From: Halorussus sp. MSC15.2
Lineage (GTDB): Archaea; Halobacteriota; Halobacteria; Halobacteriales; Haladaptataceae
DNA length: 64,000 nucleotides
Assembly (NCBI RefSeq): GCF_010747475.1
Contig: NZ_VSLZ01000001.1
Coordinates: forward strand, 496,001-560,000
Direction of reading: 5' to 3'
Shown: positions 45,428 to 53,720 of the stretch, in pieces
Numbering within the stretch: the first letter of the stretch is position 1
Layout: every line of letters begins with the position of its first letter
Notes under the pieces: generated by a model
What the model saw: the letters and a program-made list of their open reading frames with translations, nothing else
Told to the model about the DNA's origin: nothing
Database searches by the model: none
Made by a program: the position numbers and the translations under genes

Positions 45428-45916
45428 ATGGAGATTCGAGAGGCCACCGAGAACGACATCCCGACCATCAGGACGGTCGCCCGCGAAGCGTGGACGGAAG
45501 CCTACGCCGACGCGGTACCCGAATCGGTCGTCGAGAGCGCCGTCTCCGAGTGGTACGCCGAGGAGACGATGTCTCGAATCATCGCCGATGACGAGCAGGT
45601 GTGTCTAGTCGCGACCGACGAAGACGGCGACATCGTCGGGTTCTCGCACGGAGCGACCGACGACGGTGCCGGCGACGTGCTCCGCCTGTACGTCCACCCC
45701 GACAGGTGGAACGAGGGCATCGGGACCGCCGTGCTGGAGGCGATGGAGGAGCGACTCACCGCGATGGGCGCGGAGACGATTCAGGCCATGGTGTTGGCCG
45801 AGAACGAGATGGGGAACGCCTTCTACGAGGACCACGGGTTCGAGAAGACCGACGAGGCGGAGACCCAACTCGACGGAGCGACCCGGACCGAGAACGTCTA
45901 CGCCAAGGCGCACTGA
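45428..45916 (+). CDS. GNAT-family N-acetyltransferase
   Basis: A 162-residue acetyl-CoA transferase of unknown acceptor. MEIREATENDIPTIRTVARE begins the fold; VLRLYVHPDRWNEGIGTAVL holds motif A (the acetyl-CoA pyrophosphate loop, here WNEGIGT) and NEMGNAFYEDHGFEKTDE is motif B. Start ATG 45428. It is followed by a 200-base A+T-rich interval and then metB-like. Confidence 0.93.
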   Translation: MEIREATENDIPTIRTVAREAWTEAYADAVPESVVESAVSEWYAEETMSRIIADDEQVCLVATDEDGDIVGFSHGATDDGAGDVLRLYVHPDRWNEGIGTAVLEAMEERLTAMGAETIQAMVLAENEMGNAFYEDHGFEKTDEAETQLDGATRTENVYAKAH

Positions 45917-46011
45917 CCCCGGACCAAGGCGTTTGTCCGGTCCCGGACGACCGCGCGCGATTCGATTCGGTATTGTTTCCTTCTGAAATTTTGACTCACG
46001 CTGTGGCAAAA

Positions 46012-46027
46012 ACTGCCTATATTTATG
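46012..46027 (+). promoter_or_regulatory. Promoter of the metB-like gene, with a roughly 70-base leader
   Basis: AACTGCCTATATTTAT is a strong TATA region. Transcription from it would start near 46048 and leave about 70 bases before ATG 46118. Most genes here are nearly leaderless, so this leader may carry regulation; I see no riboswitch fold by eye. The 45917-46117 interval is noticeably A+T-rich. Confidence 0.45.
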
Positions 46028-46117
46028 ACGGTAATATTTGCGATACACAGATTCTTTCGGTGCATTACTCGGTCGAAGCAATGATATGGCTCTGCGTCGG
46101 AGGTCCGATGGTTGTGT

Positions 46118-47424
46118 ATGTCCTCCGAAAAATCGACTGCGGCCGACGACAGACGATTCGAGACGCTCTCGGTGACCTACGGCGAAGAGCCGGACCTCTC
46201 GAACGGGGTAGGTGACGTAACGTCGCCGATTCACCTCGCCTCGACCTACGCGGTCGAGGGCATCGACATGGACACCGCGCTCGAAGACCTCGACCCCGAG
46301 GCCGACGAGTTCCTCTACACTCGCCTGTCGAACCCCACCCGCCACGCCGTCGAGAAGCGAATCGCGGCGCTCGAAGGCGGCGACCACGCGATGGCGTTCG
46401 CCTCCGGAACGAGCGCCGTCGTCTCGACGGTGATGGCCGCGGTCGAACCCGGCGACCACGTCGTGGCCTTCGAGGACCTCTACGGCGGGACGAACACGAT
46501 GCTCAAGGAGTTGTTCCGCGACAGACTGAACGTCGCGGTGGACTTCGTGGACGCGACCGACCCCGAGAACGTCCGGGCCGCCACGACCGAGGAGACCGCC
46601 CTGCTCTGGATGGAGACCCCGACCAACCCCCTGCTCCGACTCTGTGACGTCGAGGCGATGGCCGCCATCGCAGACGAGTGCGACGCCCTCCTCGGGGTGG
46701 ACAACACCTTCATGGGACCGTACTTCCAGCGGCCTCTCGAACTCGGCGCGGACGTGGTGGTCCACAGCACCACGAAGTACATCAACGGTCACAGCGACTC
46801 GCTGGGCGGCGTGGCCGTCCTCTCGGACGACGAGTACGCCGAGGAGATTGGGTTCCTCCAGCAGGTCGGGATGGGGAACGTGATGGCTCCGTTCGACGCC
46901 TACATGGTCCTGCGCGGGATGAAGACCCTGCCCCTGCGAATGGCCCAGCACGAGACGAACGCCGCGGAGGTCGCGGCCTACCTCGACGCCCACGACCGCG
47001 TCTCGGCGGTCCACTACCCCGGTCTCGACTCCCACCCCCAACACGACCTCGCCGACGACCAGATGGACGGCCACGGCGGCGTCCTCTCCTTCGAACTCGA
47101 CGGCGACCTCGACGCGGTCGAACGCTTCGTCGCCGCGCTGGAGGAGTTCACGCTCGCGGTCAGTCTCGGCGGCGTCGAGAGCCTCGTCGAACACCCCGCG
47201 AGCATGACCCACTCGCCGCTCCCGGCCGAGGAGCGCGCGGAACTCGGAATCACCGACAGTCTGCTCCGGGTCTCCGTGGGCGTCGAACACCCCAAGGACT
47301 CGTCGCCGACCTCGAACGCGGATTCTCCGCGATGGAATCGGCGGCGTCCTCGGAAGAATCGGACGAGGGGTCGCCGACCGACGCGGAGGCCGGAGCGCCC
47401 GGAGCGAGTCCCGGCGACGACTGA
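46118..47424 (+). pseudogene. Cystathionine gamma-synthase/lyase-type PLP enzyme, frame broken near the 3' end
   Basis: A Cys/Met-metabolism PLP enzyme (MetB-like) joining cysteine and homoserine esters or cleaving cystathionine. ATG 46118 (MSSEKSTAADDRRFETL). PLP-site motifs: TRLSNPTRHAVEKRIAALEG, FASGTSAVVSTVMAAVEPGD, DLYGGTNTML, METPTNPLLRLCDV, VDNTFMGPYF and the PLP Lys220 in VVVHSTTKYINGHSD. The frame holds to VEHPKD, then shifts; LVADLERGFSAMESAASSEE continues to TGA 47424. One C missing near 47299 (GACTCG for GACCTCG) explains it, giving about 435 residues. Probably an assembly indel. Confidence 0.9.
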
Positions 47425-47436
47425 GCGCGGACTCGC

Positions 47437-47796
47437 TCACGCCGCGATAACGACCGCCTCGCGCACCTCCAGCGCGGTCTCGAACTCCTCGCGCCGGTCC
47501 TCGCGTTTGCCCACTCGGAGCAGTTGCTCGGCGTTCGCGCGGGCCACGGTCTCGTGTTCGCGCTCGGACCACCCGAGGTCCTCGCCGACCTCGGCCCAGA
47601 ACCCCTCGGGGACGAGGAAGACGGTCCGCACGTCGTCCTCGTGGACTCGCTCGTACTGCCTGCGGAGGTCGTCGGCCCGAACCTCGACCTCGCGGCGGCC
47701 CTCGGCGACGAGGTCGGGGACGCGCTGGCCGCCGACGCTGGCCTTCGCCGCGGTCAGGACCAGTACCTGCCCCTCGATGGGATTCTCGGCCGTCAT
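47437..47796 (-). CDS. Conserved-looking haloarchaeal hypothetical protein
   Basis: A 119-residue soluble, acidic protein from ATG 47796 (MTAENPIEGQVLVLTAAKAS). The VPDLVAEGRREVEVRADDLR and TVFLVPEGFWAEVGEDLGWS stretches look conserved, without a catalytic motif that I recognise. It lies between the metB-like gene (convergent) and a two-gene set containing a SAMP-like gene, on the same strand as the latter and 28 bases from it. Function unknown. Confidence 0.7.
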   Translation of the reverse strand: MTAENPIEGQVLVLTAAKASVGGQRVPDLVAEGRREVEVRADDLRRQYERVHEDDVRTVFLVPEGFWAEVGEDLGWSEREHETVARANAEQLLRVGKREDRREEFETALEVREAVVIAA

Positions 47797-47824
47797 CGTC
47801 GGCGGTCGTTCGGTCGGCGCGCTC

Positions 47825-48094
47825 TCATCCGCCCGCTCGCATCGCCTTCTGGGAGAACTTCTCTATCAGCGGGTCGAGCGTGTTCTCCTCGCCCTCGAAC
47901 ACGACCGTGACCTCGGTCAGCGTCACGGAGCGACCGATTTTGACCTTCTCCGAGGAGACGCTGGCCCGCCAGTCGTCGCCGACCACGTCGCCGTCGCCTT
48001 CGGGGTCGCCGCCCTCGATGGTCCCGCCGAGGTTCGAGAGGTACCGCCGGGCGAGTCGCTCGGAGATGCCTCGGAAGGACTTCTCGACCCGCAT
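47825..48094 (-). CDS. Small conserved protein coupled to the SAMP-like gene
   Basis: An 89-residue protein from ATG 48094 (MRVEKSFRGISERLARRYLS). Its ATG overlaps the TGA of the SAMP-like gene (TGATG), so it is translationally coupled. The pattern is a helix, then a beta-rich part (DWRASVSSEKVKIGRSVTLT, EVTVVFEGEENTLDPLIEKF). No known domain recognised. The tight coupling suggests it works with the ubiquitin-like protein upstream. Confidence 0.75.
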   Translation of the reverse strand: MRVEKSFRGISERLARRYLSNLGGTIEGGDPEGDGDVVGDDWRASVSSEKVKIGRSVTLTEVTVVFEGEENTLDPLIEKFSQKAMRAGG

Positions 48095-48387
48095 CACTCC
48101 TCCGCCGCCGCGGCGTCGCTTCCGCCCGCGACCGGCGGGAAGACGCTCAGCGTGTCGCCGTCCGCGAGCTGGGTGTCCACACCGTCGATGTGAACCACGT
48201 CCGTGCCGTTCTTCATCACGGACAACTGGGACCGGAGGTCGCCGTCCTCGAAGAGGTCGAGACCGTACTCCTCGGTGAGGTCCGTCAGCACGTCGCCGAC
48301 GGTAGTCCCGTCTGGGTAGTCGCGTTCGAGGGTCTTCTGGCCGACCGCCTCGCGGAAGTTGGCGAAGAAGCGCAGTGTGAGGTCCAT
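48094..48387 (-). CDS. SAMP/MoaD-type ubiquitin-like protein with C-terminal tail
   Basis: A 97-residue beta-grasp protein. DLTLRFFANFREAVGQKTLE and ADGDTLSVFPPVAGG are MoaD/SAMP3-like. In haloarchaea such proteins are activated by the E1-like UbaA at a C-terminal Gly-Gly for protein tagging or molybdopterin sulphur transfer. Here Gly88-Gly89 are followed by eight more residues, SDAAAAEE, so the tail must be removed or the protein does not conjugate. SAMP3-like origin is inferred from motif order. Overlaps the next gene by one base. Confidence 0.9.
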   Translation of the reverse strand: MDLTLRFFANFREAVGQKTLERDYPDGTTVGDVLTDLTEEYGLDLFEDGDLRSQLSVMKNGTDVVHIDGVDTQLADGDTLSVFPPVAGGSDAAAAEE

Positions 48388-48568
48388 GTCTCCTGATTGG
48401 TTGGCGACGACATAAAGGTCAGTTCAAGTCGGTCGCCCTACAGAACCTCAGTTCTTTCCCCACGTTCTGGGCCGTATTCTCACGGTCCTCTGGCAGTCCG
48501 ACAGTTCACAGATGTAGAAGTCCTTTACATACGGAACGTTCTTCTTTGACTGAAGTAGAGCGAATATA

Positions 48569-48991
48569 ATGAACCGTCGCCACGTCATCTCCGCCCTGTT
48601 CACCGCGTCCGTACTTCCGGGATGTTCGACGCTACAACCGCAGCACGACTCGATGCAGTTCGAAATCAACGCCGCGAACCTATATCGACTTGAAAACGGA
48701 GGGTTTGTCACGGTAGTCCACCTCGACAGGCGAGGGAAGCAGGACGAGAAACGGACTGTCCACCTGCGGTGGGAATTCGTGTCGAAGAGCGACGGAGTCC
48801 GGTGGGCAATAGACCAGCGGTTCGTAATCGACACCGAAGCCGTAGACCCGAAGGTGACGCTCTCGTGGATGCCCGGCGGAGACGAGGCCGAAGACGGTGT
48901 ACGCGATTCCCGCGTTAAAATCACCCGTCGTCCGGAGAGAGACTCCGACTGGGTCGCTACGGAGCGGAACCCGAATAGTCGTTCCGACTGA
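48569..48991 (+). CDS. Predicted small lipoprotein
   Basis: A 140-residue exported protein. MNRRHVISALFTASVLPGCS is a twin-arginine-like signal with a lipobox Cys at 19. The mature domain is a beta-rich chain with HLRWEFVSKSDGVRW and VTLSWMPGGDEAE; no named family. The region is less G+C-rich than average, so it may be acquired DNA. ATATAATG precedes the start. The antisense frame 48448-48924 has non-haloarchaeal composition and is rejected. Confidence 0.65.
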   Translation: MNRRHVISALFTASVLPGCSTLQPQHDSMQFEINAANLYRLENGGFVTVVHLDRRGKQDEKRTVHLRWEFVSKSDGVRWAIDQRFVIDTEAVDPKVTLSWMPGGDEAEDGVRDSRVKITRRPERDSDWVATERNPNSRSD

Positions 48992-49125
48992 ACGCTTGAC
49001 GGTCTGTGTCAGCCAGTCTGTAGGCAGTCATCTCACGGGGTCAGGCCGTCAGCGACAGCGAAAAGCTCAGTCTGAACCAACCACGCCAGCACCAGCTCCG
49101 GTGAACAGGGGCGTGACATCGACTC

Positions 49126-49611
49126 TCACGAGAAACGTCGCTCCGACGGTTGGTGTCGCAAATCCCGACGTTTCCGACGGCCGCCGACCGACCCGCCGAG
49201 CGCGCCGACGGCCGACCCGAGCGCCGTGACCGCGACCAGCGCGACCGAGGCGGGGACGTCGCCGAACGACACCACCGTCTCACCCGCGAGGTGCAGGACC
49301 GTGAACGCGGCGACGAGCGTCGCGCCGCCGACGCCCGCGAGGCCGTGGCGCGCGCCCGACCCCCCGCCCGTGCCGCCGAGGTAGCCCGCGACGTAGGCCC
49401 CGAGCGGGACCGTGAGGAGCGTCGCCGCCGCGAACGCGGTCGCGACCGACTCGGGGACGCCGACGGCGAACGCCAGCGCGGGTCCCACCTGCGGGACGAC
49501 CGCGACCAGCGCCCCGGCCGCGACCGCCCCGCCGTCGAGCCAGCGGTCGCTGTGCTGGCGGGCCTTCGCGCGTCGCACCCGGTCGAGCGGGTCGGCGTCG
49601 TCGCTCGTCAT
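49126..49611 (-). CDS. Membrane protein with four helices
   Basis: A 161-residue protein from ATG 49611 (MTSDDADPLDRVRRAKARQH). Helices at about residues 27-48, 56-81, 90-110 and 117-140 are rich in Gly/Ala, followed by a basic tail GGRRKRRDLRHQPSERRFS. No catalytic residues. Lies beside another small gene of the same strand (7 bases upstream) and so may be co-transcribed. Function unknown. Confidence 0.65.
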   Translation of the reverse strand: MTSDDADPLDRVRRAKARQHSDRWLDGGAVAAGALVAVVPQVGPALAFAVGVPESVATAFAAATLLTVPLGAYVAGYLGGTGGGSGARHGLAGVGGATLVAAFTVLHLAGETVVSFGDVPASVALVAVTALGSAVGALGGSVGGRRKRRDLRHQPSERRFS

Positions 49612-49618
49612 CCTTCCG

Positions 49619-50002
49619 CTACCGCCCCGGTCGGATACCGTCGCTGACGATTCGGGCGTGACGCTCGCGGTCGATGCGCTCGCCGAGGTTCTCGTGGTCG
49701 TACAGTTGCTGCATCAGCGCCCCCATCAGGTCGCGCCACGCCATCGCGTAGATGGGCGACTGGCCCCACGCGCGCAACTCGGCCACGAAGTCGTCGTACT
49801 GCTCCCACCGGTTCTCGAACCGTTCGAGCGCGTCCACCACCGCGCCCGCGGCGTCGTCGTCGCCCTCGGCCTCCGCGATGGCGCTGTTGAGTCGGCGCTC
49901 CCACCCTTCGACCGCGCGTTCCATGTCTCGGGCGGCGTCCTCGCCGTCGGCCGGGAGCGATTCGACGATGGGGTCCGGCACGGAGAGCGTCAGTTCGTCC
50001 AT
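49619..50002 (-). CDS. Small acidic helical protein, unknown
   Basis: A 127-residue protein from ATG 50002 (MDELTLSVPDPIVESLPADG). The open frame begins 21 codons earlier but MDELTL is more typical. A coiled-helix look: ARDMERAVEGWERRLNSAIA then ALERFENRWEQYDDFVAELR and AMAWRDLMGALMQQLYDHEN. No membrane segment or catalytic motif. Seven bases separate it from the membrane gene downstream. Confidence 0.65.
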   Translation of the reverse strand: MDELTLSVPDPIVESLPADGEDAARDMERAVEGWERRLNSAIAEAEGDDDAAGAVVDALERFENRWEQYDDFVAELRAWGQSPIYAMAWRDLMGALMQQLYDHENLGERIDRERHARIVSDGIRPGR

Positions 50003-50189
50003 GTCCGCCCCTTGTCCTTCGTGGTCCAAATAGCTACGGCCGCCGGAAGGGTTCTCCGTCGGCACTCGGCGTCGTCGGTCCGCAGTTGCCCGCGGCTCGA
50101 CGGACGGAGACCACCGACGGTCTCACCCCGCACGCGGACCGAACGTGTTCGGACTCGACTATTCCGCGGTGGAGCGCGTCTCTCCGATT

Positions 50190-50594
50190 ATGAACGCCGA
50201 TGCCAGAAGCGCCGAGGTGCCCGCCCGCGAGTCCGAGACGACCGTCGAGGTCCGATGCACCGGCCACGTCCGGACCGAAGTCGGAGCGCCGAAACTTGAG
50301 TTCACCTTCGAGGGCGAGACGCTCCGGGAGTTCCTCGACGCGTTCTTCGCCGAGTACGACGTGAAGGACCTGCTGCTGGCCGAGACCGAAGCGGAGGCGT
50401 CCACGAGCGGGTGGGCCGAACCGCCCGAGGACCTCCCCGACTCGTGGCGGAAGAACCCCGAGGGCGAGCAGACCCGGACCTACGCCCGCGTCACGGTCGG
50501 CGGCGAGTTCAACGAACACCTCGCGGGTCTGGACACCCGCCTCGCGGACGGCGACCGCGTCGGACTCATGTACCCGTTCATCTACTGCTGCTGA
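50190..50594 (+). CDS. MoaD/ThiS-like beta-grasp protein ending in Cys-Cys
   Basis: A 134-residue protein from ATG 50190 (MNADARSAEVPARE). GHVRTEVGAPKLEFTFEGET and LREFLDAFFAEYDVKDLLLA, then VTVGGEFNEHLAGLDTRLAD and GDRVGLMYPFIYCC, follow the beta-grasp order of MoaD/ThiS proteins, with an insertion. The C terminus is YCC rather than Gly-Gly. It ends one base before a polytopic membrane gene, so the pair is an operon. Role unknown; sulphur or metal handling for a membrane partner is inference. Confidence 0.72.
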   Translation: MNADARSAEVPARESETTVEVRCTGHVRTEVGAPKLEFTFEGETLREFLDAFFAEYDVKDLLLAETEAEASTSGWAEPPEDLPDSWRKNPEGEQTRTYARVTVGGEFNEHLAGLDTRLADGDRVGLMYPFIYCC

Positions 50595-50595
50595 T

Positions 50596-51834
50596 ATGGG
50601 TGCCCGAGCGGTGACGCGGTGGTCGCGGCGGTTCGTCGCCGCGAGCGCGCTCTTCCTCGTCGCGTGGCAGGCCGCCGCGCTCGCCGGCGTCGATAGACGC
50701 GTGCGAGTGGCCCTCGCGGTCTACGGCTTCGTTCTCCACGCCGTCTTCGGGAAGGCCTACTCGCTGGTCCCTTCCTACTTCGACCGGTCGCTCGCGCTCA
50801 CCCGCGCGCCCGGCGTCCACTTTCCGCTCACCGCACTCGGAGCGGTCGGACTCGCCGCCGCGCCCCGCTCGGGTGTCCCCGAAGGAGTCGGTGCGGTCGG
50901 TGCGTTCTGCTGGGCCGCCGGAGTCGCCGTCTTCGTCGCGGCGCTCGCGTGGACCCTCCGGGACAACCCGACCGGCCGCGAGACCGGCACGAGCGACGCC
51001 AACGCCGACCGCAGGCCGGTGGACCGCTTCGCCAACGCCTTCGTTCCCGTCGTCCTCGCGTACCTGCTCGTCGGGTCCTACGCCACGGCTGCCGGGTACG
51101 TCACACCCGTGCCCGCGCTCCCCGAACTCGCGTCGCTCGGGTTCGCGCGCACGGCCCACCTGTTGGCCGCGGGCACCGCCGCGCTCCTCGTCTTCGCGGT
51201 CGGGTTCCGACTGTTCCCGCGGTTTCTGGTCGCTTCGTCGCCGCGAGCGCTGGTCGCCGTCGTCTTACCCGCGGGAGCGGTCGGTCCGGCGGTCCTCGCG
51301 TGGGGGCTCTACCGCGGGCCGTGGTTCCGGGCCGGAGCGGCCCTCGAAGCCCTCGCCGTGGTCGGGTTCGCGCTGGCGTACGCCGTCCTCTTCGTTCGCT
51401 CGGAGCGCCGCCGCGTCGGGTTCTACGCGGTCCTCGTCGGCGTCGCTTCGGGCGTCCTCGGGGTGCTCGTCGGCCTCTCGTTCGCGCTTGGCGGCGTCGC
51501 ACCCTCGTCGGCGCTCGTCGAGGCCCACTTCCGACTCAACGTCCTCGGGTTCCTCGGCCTGACTATCGCGGGTGCGACCTACCAGTTCTATCCGCCCACG
51601 GTCGGCACCTTCCACGGCGCGTCCGACCGAACTGCACTGGCGTCCGTCTCGCTAGTCGGTGTCGGTCTGCTCGCAGAACTCGGCGGCGCGCTGGCCTCGA
51701 CGCTGGCGGGGAGACAGGCGGCGACGTGGGCCGGGGCGCAGACGGCGACGTGGGTTCTCGTCGGCCGCGCGAGTGCGCTCGGCGGTGCGCTCCTGTTCGC
51801 GGGTCTCGTCCTCGGCGTGTTCGCCGAGCGGTGA
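50596..51834 (+). CDS. Polytopic (about 12-helix) membrane protein, NnrS-like or oxidase-like
   Basis: A 412-residue membrane protein. About 12 hydrophobic segments with spaced His residues: LHAVFGKAYSLVPSYF, RTAHLLAAGTAALLV, EAHFRLNVLGFLGLTIAGAT with YQFYPPTVG. These resemble the His-bearing helices of haem-copper-oxidase-like and NnrS-like proteins, linked in haloarchaea with nitric oxide and denitrification. That link is by motif only; no nir or nor gene lies in this window. It follows the Cys-Cys-ending beta-grasp gene by one base. Confidence 0.7.
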   Translation: MGARAVTRWSRRFVAASALFLVAWQAAALAGVDRRVRVALAVYGFVLHAVFGKAYSLVPSYFDRSLALTRAPGVHFPLTALGAVGLAAAPRSGVPEGVGAVGAFCWAAGVAVFVAALAWTLRDNPTGRETGTSDANADRRPVDRFANAFVPVVLAYLLVGSYATAAGYVTPVPALPELASLGFARTAHLLAAGTAALLVFAVGFRLFPRFLVASSPRALVAVVLPAGAVGPAVLAWGLYRGPWFRAGAALEALAVVGFALAYAVLFVRSERRRVGFYAVLVGVASGVLGVLVGLSFALGGVAPSSALVEAHFRLNVLGFLGLTIAGATYQFYPPTVGTFHGASDRTALASVSLVGVGLLAELGGALASTLAGRQAATWAGAQTATWVLVGRASALGGALLFAGLVLGVFAER

Positions 51835-51843
51835 GGTCGCCCG

Positions 51844-52731
51844 CTACTCGTCGCGGTCCAGTCGCTTCGCCATCTGCACTTCGTCCACGAGGTCGCCCTC
51901 GACCCGGTAGTGGTCGGCCCGGGTCGCCTCGCGCTCCCACCCGTACTCGTCGAGCAGTTCCAGCGCGTCCTCGTTGGTCGCCGGGAGACTCTGGTAGACC
52001 TTCAAGTAGTCTCCGTCGTCGGCCCACGACATGCCGCGTTCGAGCAGGGTCCCGCCGACCCCCGCCTCGCGGTACTCGGGCGCGACGCCCACTGTCAGTT
52101 CGGCGGTGTGGCTCCGGGCGGGGAGTTCGAAACCCTGCAGGTGGACCCACCCGATTATCTCGTCTTCGGCGACGCCGTTTCCGGCGTGCTCGCGTTCCCC
52201 ATCTTCGCCCTTCGAATCGTCGTTCCCTGCGTTTTCACCCTCCTCGGTGTCCTCGCGGCGCAGTTCGGCCACGAAGAACATCCGTGACTCGCGCTCGTTG
52301 AGTCGGACCAGCGCGCCGTCCCGTTCTATGGCGTCCGCCACTCGCTCGTCCACGACGATGGCTCCCTCCGCGGCCACGTCTCGGATGAGTTCGGCCACCG
52401 CCTCCCGGTCGTCCTCGTCTGCGGGCCGTATCGCGTACTCGAACTCGTCGGTCTCGTGGGTCTCCGCGTCCGCGTCGGGCGAGACGTAGAGCCGACCGTC
52501 GCGCTCGGTCAGCGCCCCGGCCTCCAGTAGTTCGTCGAGGTGGTCGTTGAACTCCGCGACCGAGAGCCGAGTCGCGGACTCGGTGCCCGAGCGCGGCGGT
52601 TTCGCCCCCGCGGTCTCCTCGACTCGAACCTCGTCGCGGACCTCCTCGCGGGCGGCGGACCCGCGCCGCTCGACGCATCGGTAGATGCGAGTCGCCACGT
52701 CGCTCTCGAACTCCAGTTGCGGTGTCGCCAT
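51844..52731 (-). CDS. N-terminal winged-helix, C-terminal GNAT acetyltransferase
   Basis: A 295-residue protein from ATG 52731 (MATPQLEFESDVATRIYRCV). The first 95 residues look like a winged helix (EEVRDEVRVEETAGAKPP, SVAEFNDHLDELLEAGALTE). The rest is a GNAT domain: YAIRPADEDDREAVAELIRD, TAELTVGVAPEYREAGVGGT with motif A (REAGVGG) and YLKVYQSLPATNEDALELLD. A 35-residue acidic insertion (REDTEEGENAGNDDSKGEDG) separates the halves of the domain. Substrate unknown. Confidence 0.85.
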   Translation of the reverse strand: MATPQLEFESDVATRIYRCVERRGSAAREEVRDEVRVEETAGAKPPRSGTESATRLSVAEFNDHLDELLEAGALTERDGRLYVSPDADAETHETDEFEYAIRPADEDDREAVAELIRDVAAEGAIVVDERVADAIERDGALVRLNERESRMFFVAELRREDTEEGENAGNDDSKGEDGEREHAGNGVAEDEIIGWVHLQGFELPARSHTAELTVGVAPEYREAGVGGTLLERGMSWADDGDYLKVYQSLPATNEDALELLDEYGWEREATRADHYRVEGDLVDEVQMAKRLDRDE

Positions 52732-52816
52732 GTCGCGTCCGAGTACGGCCCGGGATACCATGGTTATTGAGTCGATACGCGGGAGTATGCGGTGGATACG
52801 GGCGCACGACGGCGGG

Positions 52817-53401
52817 TCACCGCCCCGCGTCGTCGCGCAGAGGCGTCGAGTACGGCAGTACCGGCACGTCGAAGGTGTCGGCTAGCGTCGCGAGCGTCCC
52901 GTCGAAAGTAAAGAGGTAGACGGGAACGTCTCGGTTCCAGCTTTCCCGGGCGAGCGCGAGGACGAGCGCGGCCTCGGGGAAGCTGAACTCGATACCCGAC
53001 CGTTCCTCGAACAGTCCGGTCGCGGCGTCGAACACGTCCTTCGGCGTTCTCTCCTGACAGTTATCGCTCCAGTCGTCGCTTCCGTGAACGACTCGGACCG
53101 TCGAATCGCCGATTCTACTCCGGAGGCGTTCGACAGTCTTTGCGGACTTCGCGTACCTGACCTTCGTGAAGACTTCGACGAGTTGGTAGACGTTCGTGGT
53201 GTATATCGCTCTCGACCGACACAGTTGCTGAAAGCGGCCGGTGGTTTCTCGGTGCATCTCCGACCGAACGTCCGTGAACCACGAGAGCAACGCCTCTTTG
53301 CCGAGGTACACGACGACGTTTCCGCGACCGGCCGGAAACAGAACGTCGTCAGGATGATGGGACAGTGGCTCCGCGTCGCGTCTTCGGGCGTCTGCTGACA
53401 T
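52817..53401 (-). CDS. PIN-domain-like protein with incomplete active site
   Basis: A 194-residue protein from ATG 53401. NVVVYLGKEALLSWFTDVRS is where PIN toxins have the first catalytic Asp (VFLDTSALxAxF), but here Gly-Lys-Glu stands instead. YTTNVYQLVEVFTKVRYAKS and the end VYLFTFDGTLATLADTFDVP with VLPYSTPL match haloarchaeal PIN proteins, keeping the C-terminal Asp. A small acidic gene lies eight bases upstream. Either a decayed toxin or an inactive PIN-like protein; the call rests on motif order. Confidence 0.65.
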   Translation of the reverse strand: MSADARRRDAEPLSHHPDDVLFPAGRGNVVVYLGKEALLSWFTDVRSEMHRETTGRFQQLCRSRAIYTTNVYQLVEVFTKVRYAKSAKTVERLRSRIGDSTVRVVHGSDDWSDNCQERTPKDVFDAATGLFEERSGIEFSFPEAALVLALARESWNRDVPVYLFTFDGTLATLADTFDVPVLPYSTPLRDDAGR

Positions 53402-53409
53402 CGAAACGA

Positions 53410-53583
53410 CTACTCCTCGCTACCAGTTAGCCGAATGCGTTCACCATCGAGAAGCGGGTCCCAGTCGTCACCTATCGGGTCGCCGAGTTCCGGGAGTGCG
53501 TCGGGGTCGCCCCTGATGAACTCCTCGACCGCGGGGTGGTGGTCCCCGTCCGGCGAACGACGTTCGTCCTCGTCAGTCGCCAC
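53410..53583 (-). CDS. Small acidic protein, possible partner of the PIN-like gene
   Basis: A 57-residue protein from GTG 53583 (VATDEDERRSPDGDHHPAVE). Very acidic; EEFIRGDPDALPELGDPIGD and WDPLLDGERIRLTGSEE look conserved-style, without a DNA-binding domain. It ends eight bases before the PIN-like gene. Antitoxin role is only suggested by the position and size. Confidence 0.5.
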   Translation of the reverse strand: MATDEDERRSPDGDHHPAVEEFIRGDPDALPELGDPIGDDWDPLLDGERIRLTGSEE

Positions 53584-53720
53584 GCAAATACCTCCTCTCC
53601 CCAGAGTTGTCGTTCTCGTCACTAAAACCTACCGAGCAGGCAGACGAACGCACTCCGTCCCGGGTCACGCTCCGGATTCGTTACGTCCTCCAATTTAAAT
53701 CTCCGCCTCGCTCGGACCGC

